From Rhabdothermincola sp037478855 (GTDB lineage Bacteria; Actinomycetota; Acidimicrobiia; Acidimicrobiales; Acidimicrobilacustridaceae): a stretch of 48,138 bases of DNA. The position numbers and the translations under genes are program-made. This document shows positions 30,965-43,624 of the stretch, one piece after another (the first letter of the stretch is position 1; each line of letters opens with the position of its first letter). The stretch is from the NCBI GenBank assembly GCA_037478855.1, contig JBBFLY010000015.1, positions 1-48,138 of the forward strand, in the 5' to 3' direction. The notes under the pieces were generated by a model. It was not told where the DNA came from. It did not search any database and saw only the letters and a program-made list of their open reading frames with translations.

Positions 30965-32371
30965 ATGCGCAGAAGGCTGCTCGCCGGTGTGGGGGTGGTG
31001 GCGACGGTGCTCGCGGCCACCGCTTCGCCGGCGCTCGCACAGCAGGCCGAGGAGGTGGTGGCGAAGCCGCTCACTGCCGACGCCGTTCAGACCGCGCTCG
31101 ACAACATCTGGGTACTGGTCGCCGCGGTTTTGGTGATCTTCATGCAAGCCGGCTTCGCGCTGGTCGAGGCGGGGCTCACCCGGGCCAAGAACGTCGCCAA
31201 CATCATGATGAAGAACCTCATGGACTTCTGTGTCGGGGTGCCGGCGTTCGCAGCGTTCGGGTTCGCCATCGCTTTCGGGACGGGCAACGACCTGTTCGGC
31301 ACCGCCGGGTGGTTCCTCGGGGACAACGTGGCCACCAACTACCTGGCCGAGAGCTACCCGAACCTCACCCTGCCGACCTTCTTCATCTTCCAGGTGGCGT
31401 TCGCGGCCACGGCGGCCACGATCGTGTCCGGGGCGATGGCCGAGCGCACGAAGTTCAAGAGCTACTTCGTGTACTCGTTCCTCATCACCGCGCTGGTCTA
31501 CCCGGTGATCGTCCACTGGACCTGGGGCGGTGGCTGGCTCGCCCAGCTCGACACCCCCTACGTGGACTTCGCCGGCTCGAGCATCGTCCACATGGTGGGC
31601 GGCGTTGCATCGCTGATCGGCGTGCTGTTCCTCGGGCCCCGGATCGGCAAGTACGGCCCCGACGGCAAGCCGCGGGCCATCCCCGGCCACTCGATCCCGT
31701 TCGCCATCACTGGCGTGTTCATCCTGTTCATCGGCTGGTTCGGCTTCAATCCGGGCTCGCAGCTGGCCGCCGATGACGCCGTGTCGGCGATCGCGGTCAC
31801 GACCCTGTTCGCCGGCACCGCCGGCGGGGTGATGGCCACGCTGGCGGTGTGGCTCAAGACCGGCAAGCCGGATGTGGCCATGGCCGGCAACGGCGTGCTC
31901 GCCGGCCTGGTGGGCATCACCGCCGGCTGCGCCGCCGTCGACAACCTGGGAGCGGTGATCATCGGTGCCCTGGCCGGGATCATCGTGGTGTTCGCGGTGT
32001 TCGGCTTCGACCGGATCCGCATCGACGACCCGGTCGGCGCCATCTCGGTGCACGGGGTCTGCGGGGCGTTCGGCACCCTGGCGGTCGGCTTGTTCGCCAC
32101 CGATGGCGGCCTGTTCTACGGCGGCGGCGCTGACCAGCTCATCACCCAGCTGATCGGCGTGGTCGCCATCGCCGCCTTCACAGCGGTGGCCATGGCCATC
32201 GTGTTCGCCCTCATCAAGGCGGTGATCGGACTCCGGGTCCCGGAGGACGAGGAGATCGCCGGACTCGACGTGGCTGAGCACGGGGCGCCTGGCTACGGCC
32301 CCGATGTGCTCAGCGGAGCAGGTGTCGGGCATGTCGCCCCGATCGCGACGCCGGTTGCGGCAGGAAGGTAG
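30965..32371 (+). CDS. amtB: Ammonium transporter
   Basis: A 468-residue ammonium channel with a cleavable signal (MRRRLLAGVGVVATVLAATASPALAQ, shown in parts) and about 11 transmembrane segments. The pore twin histidines are His209 (SSIVHMVGG) and His363 (ISVHGVCGA), and MQAGFALVEAGLTRAKNVAN and HWTWGGGWLAQL are family blocks. The ribosome binding site is AAGGAGGAGAC. A PII gene follows 6 bases after the stop, the classic amtB-glnK pairing in which PII plugs the channel when nitrogen is plentiful. The C-terminus is cytoplasmic and ends in a Gly/Pro-rich tail. Confidence 0.95.
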   Translation: MRRRLLAGVGVVATVLAATASPALAQQAEEVVAKPLTADAVQTALDNIWVLVAAVLVIFMQAGFALVEAGLTRAKNVANIMMKNLMDFCVGVPAFAAFGFAIAFGTGNDLFGTAGWFLGDNVATNYLAESYPNLTLPTFFIFQVAFAATAATIVSGAMAERTKFKSYFVYSFLITALVYPVIVHWTWGGGWLAQLDTPYVDFAGSSIVHMVGGVASLIGVLFLGPRIGKYGPDGKPRAIPGHSIPFAITGVFILFIGWFGFNPGSQLAADDAVSAIAVTTLFAGTAGGVMATLAVWLKTGKPDVAMAGNGVLAGLVGITAGCAAVDNLGAVIIGALAGIIVVFAVFGFDRIRIDDPVGAISVHGVCGAFGTLAVGLFATDGGLFYGGGADQLITQLIGVVAIAAFTAVAMAIVFALIKAVIGLRVPEDEEIAGLDVAEHGAPGYGPDVLSGAGVGHVAPIATPVAAGR

Positions 32372-32377
32372 GTCGTC

Positions 32378-32719
32378 GTGCAACATCTCGTGACTGCGAT
32401 CATCCGTCCCCACTCGCTCGACGACGTCAAGCAGGCCCTCCGGGGCATCGGCATCGTGGGGATGACGGTGAGCGAGGTCAAAGGTGTGGGCCGCCAGGGC
32501 GGTCACACCGAGACCTACCGGGGTGCCGAGTACACCATCGATCTGCTGCCCAAGGTGAAGCTGGAGCTGCTGGTTCCCACCGAGGAGGCAGAGAAGGTTG
32601 CTGACGTCATCCAGCAAGCGGCTCGCACCGGAAGGGTGGGCGACGGAAAGATCTGGATCGCGCCGGTCGACCGGGTGATCCGGATTCGCACCGGTGAGAT
32701 GGGCGTCGACGCCATCTGA
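32378..32719 (+). CDS. glnB: Nitrogen regulatory protein PII
   Basis: A 113-residue PII protein (GlnB/GlnK) that reads 2-oxoglutarate and ATP/ADP and blocks AmtB. The start MQHLVTAIIRPHSLDDVKQAL, the T-loop with Tyr52 in YRGAEYTIDLLPK (the residue modified in actinobacterial PII) and the B/C loop TGRVGDGKIWI are complete. GTG at 32378 is 6 bases past the amtB stop with AGGAAGG upstream. No GlnD-type modifying enzyme is adjacent. Confidence 0.95.
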   Translation: MQHLVTAIIRPHSLDDVKQALRGIGIVGMTVSEVKGVGRQGGHTETYRGAEYTIDLLPKVKLELLVPTEEAEKVADVIQQAARTGRVGDGKIWIAPVDRVIRIRTGEMGVDAI

Positions 32720-32830
32720 TCCGGTGACGGTCTGCCGGAGCGGTGGTGAGGCTGGTGTCCTCCCACCGCCTCCGGCGCGCTTGGACGCCGACGACTGTGG
32801 TGTGTGGCGCGGGGCGGGTGAGGCGCGGGC

Positions 32831-33589
32831 TCAACCCGCCTGGCGAGCGACCGCCTCAGCTGCCGCTCGCGCCGCCTCGACGTCTCCCACCACCCGCTCG
32901 AGCACCGGCACGTCCCGGGTGGGGCGGAGCGAGTCGTCGAGCTCGTAGAGCAGCGGCTTGCCGGTCGGGAGGTTGAGCTGTGCGATGTCCGCGTCGCTGA
33001 TGCGGTCGAGGTGCTTGATCAGCGCCCGCAGGCTGTTGCCGTGCGCCGCCACCAGCACCGTCGCACCCGTGCGCAGGTCGGGCACGATGACGTCGTACCA
33101 CCAGGGGAGCATGCGGGCGACGACGTCTCGCAGGCACTCGGAGGCCGGGAGCAGGTCCGGTGGCAGGCCGCGGTAGCGGGGATCGAAGCGGGGGTGGCGC
33201 TCGTCGTCCCACTCCAGCGGAGGTGGCGGTACGTCGTAGCTGCGCCGCCAGACCTGGACCTGGTCGGCGCCGTACTGCTCGGCGGTCTGCTTCTTGTCGA
33301 GCCCTTGGAGGGCACCGTAGTGGCGCTCGTTGAGCCGCCACGACCGTCGCACCGGGATCCACAGTCTCCCGAGCTGCTCGAGGGCCAGGTTGGCGGTGCG
33401 GATGGCCCGGGTTTGCACCGAGGTGTGCACCACATCCGGCTCGATCCCCGCATCAGCCAGGTCTTGCCCGGCCTGCACGGCCTCCTCCCGTCCCTTCTCG
33501 GAGAGGTCGGCGTCGAACCAACCGGTGAAGAGGTTGGCCCGGTTCCATTCGCTCTCGCCGTGGCGGAGCAGCACCAGCGTGAAGGTCAT
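32831..33589 (-). CDS. gpmA: Phosphoglycerate mutase, cofactor-dependent
   Basis: A 252-residue dPGM-type enzyme that interconverts 2- and 3-phosphoglycerate in glycolysis. LVLLRHGESEWNRANLFTGW carries the catalytic His10, YGALQGLDKKQTAEQYG and WRRSYDVPPPPL are typical, and the second active-site His is in VLVAAHGNSLRAL. ATG at 33589 has TAGCTT 7 bases upstream on the minus strand, so the longer open frame upstream is not used. It is divergent from dnaK, with 169 bases between starts that hold the dnaK promoter and HspR box. Convergent with glnB. Confidence 0.95.
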   Translation of the reverse strand: MTFTLVLLRHGESEWNRANLFTGWFDADLSEKGREEAVQAGQDLADAGIEPDVVHTSVQTRAIRTANLALEQLGRLWIPVRRSWRLNERHYGALQGLDKKQTAEQYGADQVQVWRRSYDVPPPPLEWDDERHPRFDPRYRGLPPDLLPASECLRDVVARMLPWWYDVIVPDLRTGATVLVAAHGNSLRALIKHLDRISDADIAQLNLPTGKPLLYELDDSLRPTRDVPVLERVVGDVEAARAAAEAVARQAG

Positions 33590-33596
33590 GCTTGGG

Positions 33597-33602
33597 AAGC
33601 TA
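33597..33602 (-). promoter_or_regulatory. -10 hexamer TAGCTT (minus strand), leaderless promoter of gpmA
   Basis: On the minus strand TAGCTT ends 7 bases before the ATG at 33589. Confidence 0.5.
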
Positions 33603-33626
33603 GGGAACAAAACCGCCGCCCGCCAA

Positions 33627-33647
33627 GTTGATAGGACCGGACTCAAC
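33627..33647 (+). promoter_or_regulatory. HAIR-type HspR box upstream of dnaK
   Basis: GTTGATA at 33627-33633, seven bases, ACTCAAC at 33641-33647: close to the HspR consensus CTTGAGT-N7-ACTCAAG. The TTGATA also serves as a -35 hexamer, 17 bases before the -10 TATTGT at 33651-33656, so HspR binding would block the promoter. Confidence 0.8.
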
Positions 33648-33656
33648 TTTTATTGT
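33628..33656 (+). promoter_or_regulatory. dnaK promoter (-35 TTGATA, 17-bp spacer, -10 TATTGT)
   Basis: The two hexamers are separated by exactly 17 bases and the box overlaps the -35, so the transcript should start near 33663 with a leader of about 95 bases before dnaK. Confidence 0.65.
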
Positions 33657-33758
33657 TGGGAACAGTGAAGGATCGTGGTGGGGCAGGTTCCCACCGTCGT
33701 CTCGGACGCCGGCCCCAGCGGCCGTCCCCGGAACCAGGAGCAAACAGGAGACCAGCAG

Positions 33759-35587
<1,829 letters not shown>

Positions 35588-35588
<1 letters not shown>

Positions 35589-36166
35589 TGGTGTCGGCTA
35601 CCGGTGCGCCCGAGGGCCCGCTCGAGCCTGCCGAGGCCGTCAGCGACGACGAGCTCCTCGAAGCTGCCGCGGTGGCAGAAGGTGAACCGGCCACCGCAGC
35701 AGCGCCGGACGAGGGTGCCGAGGCGGAGGAGACCTTCGTGGACGGCACCGTCGGCCGGTCCGATCTCGCCGCAGAGCGCGACGAGTACCTCGAGGCACTG
35801 CAGCGGGTGAAGGCTGAGTTCGACAACTTCAAGCGCCGCACGTCGAAGGAGCGGGTAGAGCTGATCGATCGGGCCAACGCGCAGCTCGCCCAGAAGCTCC
35901 TCCCGGTGCTCGACGCGTGCGAAGCCGCGATCGGGCACGGCGCGGAAGGCATCGAGCCCATCTACAAGAAGCTGCTCGACACGTTGGAGAAGGAAGGCCT
36001 CGAGCGGATGGAACCCGTCGGCGGGCCGTTCGACCCGAACCTGCATGAAGCCGTGCTCCATGAGCCCGGAGATGGCGGGGAGCCAGTCGTCGTGGAGTCG
36101 ATGCGCACCGGTTACCTCTGGAAGGGACAGGTGCTGAGACCGGCGATGGTGAAGGTCAGGGATTGA
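35588..36166 (+). CDS. grpE: Nucleotide exchange factor GrpE
   Basis: A 192-residue DnaK cochaperone. The first 50 residues are acidic and disordered, then a coiled coil starting RSDLAAERDEYLEALQRVKAEF leads into DNFKRRTSKER and the C-terminal beta domain (GLERMEPVGGPFDPNLHEAV, KGQVLRPAMVKV). ATG at 35588 overlaps the dnaK stop by one base; a GTG three bases earlier is in the same frame. It releases ADP from DnaK. The dnaJ start follows after 7 bases. Confidence 0.96.
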
Positions 36167-36173
36167 GACACCG

Positions 36174-37295
36174 ATGGCGCCACAGCGTGAGTGGTTCGAG
36201 AAGGACTACTACAAGATCCTCGGCGTGCCCGAGTCCGCGACGCAGAAGGAGATCACGCGCGCCTACCGCAAGCTCGCCCGGCAGCTGCACCCGGACGCCA
36301 ATCCTGACGATCCGCAGGCCGAGGAGCGGTTCAAGGAGGTCTCCGCGGCCTACGACGTGATCGGCGACGAGGCCAAGCGCAAGGAGTACGACGAGGTTCG
36401 TAAGCTGGGACCACTCGGCGGTATGGGCTTCGGCGGGCCGGGAGGGGCCAGCGGCGCCACGTTCGACTTCAGCGCTGCCGACCTCGGCGACCTGCTCGGT
36501 GGGCTCTTCGGTCGCAGCGCGCGACGACCCGGTGGCCCACGTGGAACGGGTCCTCGCCGTGGTGCCGACCTGGAAGCGGAGCTACATCTGCCGTTCCGTG
36601 AGGCGGTGCGTGGGGTGACCACCACGTTGCACCTCACGAGCGACGCGCCGTGCTCGACCTGCAGCGGGTCCGGGGCCCGTCCAGGCAGCTCGCCTCAGGT
36701 CTGCCCGCAGTGTCGCGGTCGGGGTGTGCTCGAGGAGAACCAGGGCCTGTTCTCGTTCAGTACGCCGTGTCCGGCTTGTGGGGGACGGGGCACGGTCATC
36801 TCCGACCCGTGCCCGACGTGCTCGGGAACCGGTGTCGAGCGTCGTCCGCGGGAGGTGAAGGTCAGGATCCCCCCGGGGGTCGACGACGGCCAGCGGATCC
36901 GTCTGAAGGGACGCGGGGGGCCGGGTCGCAACGGTGGCCCGCCTGGCGATCTCTACGTCCTGGTGCACGTCGATCGCGACCCCATCTTCGGTCGGGATGG
37001 CCGCAACCTCACGATCACCGTGCCGATCACCTTCGATGAAGCTGCGCTCGGCACCAAGCTGACCGTTCCCACGCTCGATGGCGACAAGGTGACCCTGAAG
37101 ATCCCGCCGGGGACCCCATCGGGCAAGGTCTTCCGCGTTCGAGGACGTGGGATCCGGGACCGCAAGGGGGTCGGCGATCTGCTCGTCACGGTGCAGATCA
37201 CCGTGCCGACCCGGCTGTCCCCGGAGCAACGAGAGGCGATCGAAGCCTTCGCTGCTGCATCGACAGGGTCTCCACGGGAGCACCTGGAGGTGTGA
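36174..37295 (+). CDS. dnaJ: Chaperone DnaJ (Hsp40)
   Basis: A 373-residue type I DnaJ. The J domain at 10-75 has DYYKILGVPESATQKEI and the catalytic His39-Pro40-Asp41. A Gly-rich linker (about 79-130) precedes the zinc domain with four CxxCxGxG motifs (Cys160/163, 177/180, 199/202, 213/216). The C-terminal substrate domain includes KVRIPPGVDDGQRIRLKGRG. Starts 7 bases after the grpE stop. It delivers unfolded clients to DnaK. Confidence 0.97.
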   Translation: MAPQREWFEKDYYKILGVPESATQKEITRAYRKLARQLHPDANPDDPQAEERFKEVSAAYDVIGDEAKRKEYDEVRKLGPLGGMGFGGPGGASGATFDFSAADLGDLLGGLFGRSARRPGGPRGTGPRRGADLEAELHLPFREAVRGVTTTLHLTSDAPCSTCSGSGARPGSSPQVCPQCRGRGVLEENQGLFSFSTPCPACGGRGTVISDPCPTCSGTGVERRPREVKVRIPPGVDDGQRIRLKGRGGPGRNGGPPGDLYVLVHVDRDPIFGRDGRNLTITVPITFDEAALGTKLTVPTLDGDKVTLKIPPGTPSGKVFRVRGRGIRDRKGVGDLLVTVQITVPTRLSPEQREAIEAFAAASTGSPREHLEV

Positions 37296-37321
37296 CCCAC
37301 CATGAGCTGGAGGACTGAGCG

Positions 37322-37732
37322 ATGAGGGGCCGCGGCACGAGCACACGACCGGATTCCCGCGCGGTGTACGTCATCTCTGTGGCTGCTGAGCTGGCCGGGG
37401 TGCATCCCCAGACCCTTCGCATCTACGAGCGCAAGGGTCTGCTCGAGCCGGCGCGAACAGAGGGTGGGAGCCGCCGGTACAGCGACGAGGACATCCGGGT
37501 GCTGCGCCGCATCCAGGAGCTCACCGACGAGGGGCTCAACCTGGCGGGCGTGAAGCGGGTGCTCGAGCTGGAGGAACGGGTCGCGCGTCTCGAGGCGGAG
37601 CTCGAAGAAGCGCGACGTGAAGCGCGAGAGGCGGTGAAGCGGACGCACAAGCAGTATCGCCGGGACCTGGTGCCGGTGCGCCAGGCGATCGTGCGCTTCG
37701 GAGACACCCGGCGGATCTTCGGCATCGAGTGA
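37322..37732 (+). CDS. hspR: Heat-shock repressor HspR (MerR family)
   Basis: A 136-residue MerR-type repressor. The helix-turn-helix starts VYVISVAAELAGVHPQTLRI and contains YERKGLLEPARTEGGSRRYS; a coiled dimerisation helix follows (LEERVARLEAELEEARREAREA). It binds HAIR boxes, often with DnaK as corepressor. Being last in the dnaK operon, it would act on its own promoter (box at 33627-33647) and on clpB (box at 37958-37978). The start ATG at 37322 is 26 bases past dnaJ. Confidence 0.95.
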   Translation: MRGRGTSTRPDSRAVYVISVAAELAGVHPQTLRIYERKGLLEPARTEGGSRRYSDEDIRVLRRIQELTDEGLNLAGVKRVLELEERVARLEAELEEARREAREAVKRTHKQYRRDLVPVRQAIVRFGDTRRIFGIE

Positions 37733-37957
37733 CCGTCGGCAGGTCCCTACCTTGTTGGGAGACCGGGTTGCCGCTTGCAGGGTCGAGGGCCAGGTCGGAG
37801 TGGCCAGGTTCGAGTGGTGTCGACCCGATCGTGGTCGTGGGGCAGGTGTCGCCGGCGATTGCTCGCGCCGCGTGCGGTCGCAGCGGGCGGCGCTGCTGCG
37901 CGCTGGGAGGGTGTGGGCGTTCCCCTCGACGGCGGGAATGCACCACCACCAAGAAGA

Positions 37958-37978
37958 GTTGATAAAGTCGCTATCAAG
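37958..37978 (+). promoter_or_regulatory. HAIR-type HspR box upstream of clpB
   Basis: GTTGATA at 37958-37964, seven bases, TATCAAG at 37972-37978, the same pattern as at dnaK. It lies 54 bases before clpB. TTGATA is a possible -35; a -10 such as TTAGTA near 37984 is less certain. The rest of the gene-free stretch 37733-37957 shows nothing convincing. Confidence 0.78.
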
Positions 37979-38031
37979 TTTTCTTAGTACGTAGATCGAG
38001 CCTCACCGCCGTCACAGGAGCACGGACATCC

Positions 38032-40512
<2,481 letters not shown>

Positions 40513-40516
40513 GTCC

Positions 40517-40565
40517 CCGGTGGTCCCGACCGGCCAGCGACGCTGACCGCCGGCGGGGCCACCGG
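40517..40565 (+). terminator. Terminator-like hairpin after clpB
   Basis: A 12-bp stem with one G-T pair (CCGGTGGTCCCG at 40517-40528 against CGGGGCCACCGG at 40554-40565) with a 25-base loop, just past the clpB stop and before the purA promoter. It lacks a T-tract. Confidence 0.5.
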
Positions 40566-40576
40566 CTGCCACCGAC

Positions 40577-40582
40577 TACGCT
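40577..40582 (+). promoter_or_regulatory. -10 hexamer TACGCT upstream of purA
   Basis: TACGCT matches the local TAnnnT pattern. It predicts a start near 40589 and a leader of about 33 bases with ribosome binding site GAGGGGAG. Confidence 0.4.
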
Positions 40583-40621
40583 TGTCCCGTAAGACGACGC
40601 CTCAGTTGAGGGGAGACACGC

Positions 40622-41902
40622 GTGCCTGCGACGGTCGTCGTCGGGACCCAGTGGGGTGACGAAGGCAAAGGGAAGTTCACCGACCTCGTCGCCAAGGAGA
40701 TGCACCTCGTCGTCCGCTACCAGGGCGGGCACAACGCAGGCCACACCATCGTGGTCGACGGTGAGAGCTTCGCGCTCCAGCTGGTGCCGAGCGGCATCCT
40801 CTACGACCACATCACGCCGGTGATCGGCAACGGGGTGGTGGTCGATCCGCGGGTGCTGCTCGCGGAGCTCGACATGTTGGAGCGCAAGGGGGTCGACACC
40901 AGCCGACTGAAGGTCAGCGGCAACGCACACCTGATCCTCCCGTACCACCAGGAGATCGACAAGCTCACCGAGCGACGACTCGGCAGGAACAAGGTGGGGA
41001 CCACCAAGCGGGGGATCGGCCCCGCCTATGCCGACAAGGCGGCTCGGGTCGGTCTACGGGTGCAGGACCTGCTCGACCCGAAGATCTTCCGCGAGAAGCT
41101 TGATGTGGTGCTCAAGGAGAAGAACGCGCTGCTGGCGAAGGTCTTCAACCAGCTTCCGCTCTCCGCCGAGGACATCGCCGCGGAGTATCTCGACGAGTGC
41201 GCGCCGCGCATGGCCCCGATGATCGGCGACACCGTGGCGCTGGTGCATGAGGCCCTTGAAGCCGGTCGTCACGTCCTCCTCGAGGGCGCGCAGGCCACGT
41301 TCCTCGACCTCGATCACGGCACCTACCCGTTCGTCACCTCTTCGAACCCGGTGGCCGGTGGCGCGTGCACGGGCGCGGGGATCGGCCCCCGCTACATCGA
41401 TCGCGTGATCGGCGTGGCGAAGGCGTACGTGACCCGCGTCGGCTCTGGGCCGTTCCCCACCGAGCTGCACGACGAGGTCGGCGATCTGCTCGTCGACCGC
41501 GGTGGCGAGTACGGCACCAACACCGGTCGGCGTCGCCGCACCGGTTGGTTCGACGCAGTGATGCTGCGACACGCCGTTCGACTCAACTCGTTGTCTGAGC
41601 TGGCGCTCACCAAGCTCGACGTCCTCGACACGTTGCCCGAGGTGAAGGTCTGCGTGGCCTACGAGCTTGACGGTGAGCGGTTCGAGCACCTGCCCTACCA
41701 CCAGTCGGTGCTCCACAAGGTGACTCCGATCTACGAGACCCTCCCCGGCTGGACCACCGATCTGTCCTCGATCACCGAACGTCAGCAGCTCCCCCCGAAC
41801 GCGCTCGACTACGTGGCGTTCATCGAGGAGCAGGTCGGTGTGCCGATCCGCTTGGTCGGTGTCGGGCCCGGGCGCGACCAGTTCCTGGACTTCGCAGCAT
41901 GA
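40622..41902 (+). CDS. purA: Adenylosuccinate synthetase
   Basis: A 426-residue enzyme that joins IMP and aspartate with GTP, the first step from IMP to AMP. GTQWGDEGKGKFTDLVA has catalytic Asp13, and GGHNAGHT carries His41; GTTKRGIGPAYADKAAR, GAQATFLDLDHGTYPF and TGRRRRTGWFDAV complete the signature. GTG at 40622 has GAGGGGAG about 10 bases upstream. The purD start overlaps its stop by 4 bases (ATGA), so both are in one operon. Confidence 0.97.
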   Translation: MPATVVVGTQWGDEGKGKFTDLVAKEMHLVVRYQGGHNAGHTIVVDGESFALQLVPSGILYDHITPVIGNGVVVDPRVLLAELDMLERKGVDTSRLKVSGNAHLILPYHQEIDKLTERRLGRNKVGTTKRGIGPAYADKAARVGLRVQDLLDPKIFREKLDVVLKEKNALLAKVFNQLPLSAEDIAAEYLDECAPRMAPMIGDTVALVHEALEAGRHVLLEGAQATFLDLDHGTYPFVTSSNPVAGGACTGAGIGPRYIDRVIGVAKAYVTRVGSGPFPTELHDEVGDLLVDRGGEYGTNTGRRRRTGWFDAVMLRHAVRLNSLSELALTKLDVLDTLPEVKVCVAYELDGERFEHLPYHQSVLHKVTPIYETLPGWTTDLSSITERQQLPPNALDYVAFIEEQVGVPIRLVGVGPGRDQFLDFAA

Positions 41903-43134
41903 GAGTCGTCGTCGTCGGGTCTGGCGGTCGGGAACACGCGCTCGCCCACGTGCTGTCCCGATCAGCCGAGGTGGTGGTCACGCCCGGCAACGCGGGGATC
42001 CCCTGGTCGAGCCCTGCCCCGCCTGAGGAGCTGGACGCGGACCTCTTCGTCGTGGGACCTGAGGCACCGCTGGTCGAAGGCTTGGCCGACCGCTTGCGCG
42101 CCCAGGGCAAGCGGGTCTTCGGCCCGGGGGCCGAAGGGGCGCGACTCGAGGGGTCCAAAGCCTGGATGAAAGAGGTGCTGGTCGGCGCGGGCGTGCCGAC
42201 CGCCCGCCACGGCACCTTCACCGAGCTCGAGCCGGCGTTGGCGTTCCTTGAGTCGCTGCCGGGCCTGTACGTCGTCAAGACCGATGGGTTGGCGGCGGGC
42301 AAGGGGGTGGTCGTCACCGAGTCACTCGCCGAGGCGCGAGAGGCGGTGCAGAGCTACCTGTCGGGTCGGGCCTTCGGCGATGCGGGGCGCACGGTGGTGA
42401 TCGAGGAGGGACTGACCGGTCCCGAGCTGTCCGTGCTCGCGATCTGCGACGGCACCACCGCGGTGGCGCTCGAACCGGCGCAGGACTTCAAGCGCGCCTA
42501 CGACGGCGACCAGGGGCCCAACACCGGCGGTATGGGTGCGTACTCGCCTGTCCCGGTCGCGGGTCCTGATGTGGTGGCAGCGGTCATGGAGCGGGCGGTG
42601 GAGCCGACCCTCGCAGCGCTGCGTAGGCGCGGGATCGACTACCGAGGTGTGCTCTACGCCGGGCTGATGCTCACCCCGGAGGGTCCCAAGGTGCTCGAGT
42701 ACAACGTCCGTTTCGGGGATCCCGAGACACAGGTGGTGGTGCCACGGCTGCGCAGCGACCTGGCCGTGCTGCTCGCCGAGGCGGCGGACGGCCGGCTGCG
42801 GACGCCACCGGAGTTCGACGACGGCGCTGCGGTCACCGTGGTCTGTGCGGCGGAGGGCTATCCGGGAAACCCCCGTGTCGGGGATCCGATCTTCGGGATC
42901 GAGGATGCAGCTGGGGTGGAGGGCGTGACGGTGTTCGCCGCCGGGGTTCGTGCAGGAGAGTCCGGTGAGCTGCTCACCGCCGGTGGGCGGGTGCTGGCGA
43001 TCACCGGTCAAGGGGTGGATCTGGCATCGGCACGGGCGCGCGCCTATGAAGCGGTCTCGAAGGTTCGCTGGCCCGGGATGCACCATCGTCACGACATCGC
43101 GGCAGCGGCGCCTAGCGGGGAGAAGCGTCGATGA
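41899..43134 (+). CDS. purD: Phosphoribosylamine-glycine ligase
   Basis: A 411-residue ATP-grasp enzyme, second step of purine synthesis, which joins glycine to phosphoribosylamine. The start RVVVVGSGGREHALAHVLSR, VVGPEAPLVEGLADRLR, KTDGLAAGKGVVV, DFKRAYDGDQGPNTGGMGAY and LEYNVRFGDPETQ are the GARS signature. ATG at 41899 overlaps purA; the following purE starts at its stop (ATGA). It lacks fused PurM or PurN domains, as usual in bacteria. Confidence 0.97.
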   Translation: MRVVVVGSGGREHALAHVLSRSAEVVVTPGNAGIPWSSPAPPEELDADLFVVGPEAPLVEGLADRLRAQGKRVFGPGAEGARLEGSKAWMKEVLVGAGVPTARHGTFTELEPALAFLESLPGLYVVKTDGLAAGKGVVVTESLAEAREAVQSYLSGRAFGDAGRTVVIEEGLTGPELSVLAICDGTTAVALEPAQDFKRAYDGDQGPNTGGMGAYSPVPVAGPDVVAAVMERAVEPTLAALRRRGIDYRGVLYAGLMLTPEGPKVLEYNVRFGDPETQVVVPRLRSDLAVLLAEAADGRLRTPPEFDDGAAVTVVCAAEGYPGNPRVGDPIFGIEDAAGVEGVTVFAAGVRAGESGELLTAGGRVLAITGQGVDLASARARAYEAVSKVRWPGMHHRHDIAAAAPSGEKRR

Positions 43135-43580
43135 AGGTCGCGGTGCTGATGGGCTCCGCATCCGATCAGGACCGGATGCGGCCCGCCTCGGAGACCCTGG
43201 CCCGTTTCGGCATCGAGGCCGACGTTCGGGTGCTCTCGGCGCACCGGAACCCGGAGCAGGTCGTGGCGCTCGCCTCGTCAGCCCGCGAGCAGGGCTACGT
43301 CGCATTCATCTGCGGAGCGGGGATGGCGGCCCATCTGGCGGGCGTGGTGGCCGCTCACACGACCCTGCCGGTGGTGGGGGTCCCGTTGTCGGGTGGAGCG
43401 CTCAACGGTGTCGACGCGCTCTACTCCACGGTGCAGATGCCCAAGGGCATCCCAGTGGCCACCGTCGCGGTGGACGGCGCGATGAACGCCGCGCTGCTGG
43501 TGGTTGAGATGCTGGCGATCCACGACGCCACCCTGGCTGAGAAGCTGGCTGAGCACCGCCGGGAGCTGGCGGGCGGATGA
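43131..43580 (+). CDS. purE: PurE paralogue (copy 2), AIR carboxylase/N5-CAIR mutase family
   Basis: A 149-residue protein with the PurE fold: VLMGSASDQDRM, active-site His38 in SAHRNP, GAGMAAHLAGVVAAHTTLP, GALNGVDALYSTVQMPKG. It differs from copy 1 (23404-23907) in the GAGMAAHLAG segment, where copy 1 has GAGGAAHLPG, and has no adjacent purK. It is the third gene of purA-purD-purE. Both copies may work as N5-CAIR mutases, or this one may use CO2 directly on AIR; the sequence alone does not decide. Confidence 0.9.
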   Translation: MKVAVLMGSASDQDRMRPASETLARFGIEADVRVLSAHRNPEQVVALASSAREQGYVAFICGAGMAAHLAGVVAAHTTLPVVGVPLSGGALNGVDALYSTVQMPKGIPVATVAVDGAMNAALLVVEMLAIHDATLAEKLAEHRRELAGG

Positions 43581-43624
43581 GCGTCGTGAGGATGATCCCC
43601 GCGGGGTCCGCCGGGTGTCGACGC

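Noticed and set aside
43131..43580. Copy-2 PurE as a class II (direct CO2) enzyme
   Set aside because: It keeps the SAHRNP and STVQMPKG segments of class I-like proteins; the sequence does not support a firm class II call.
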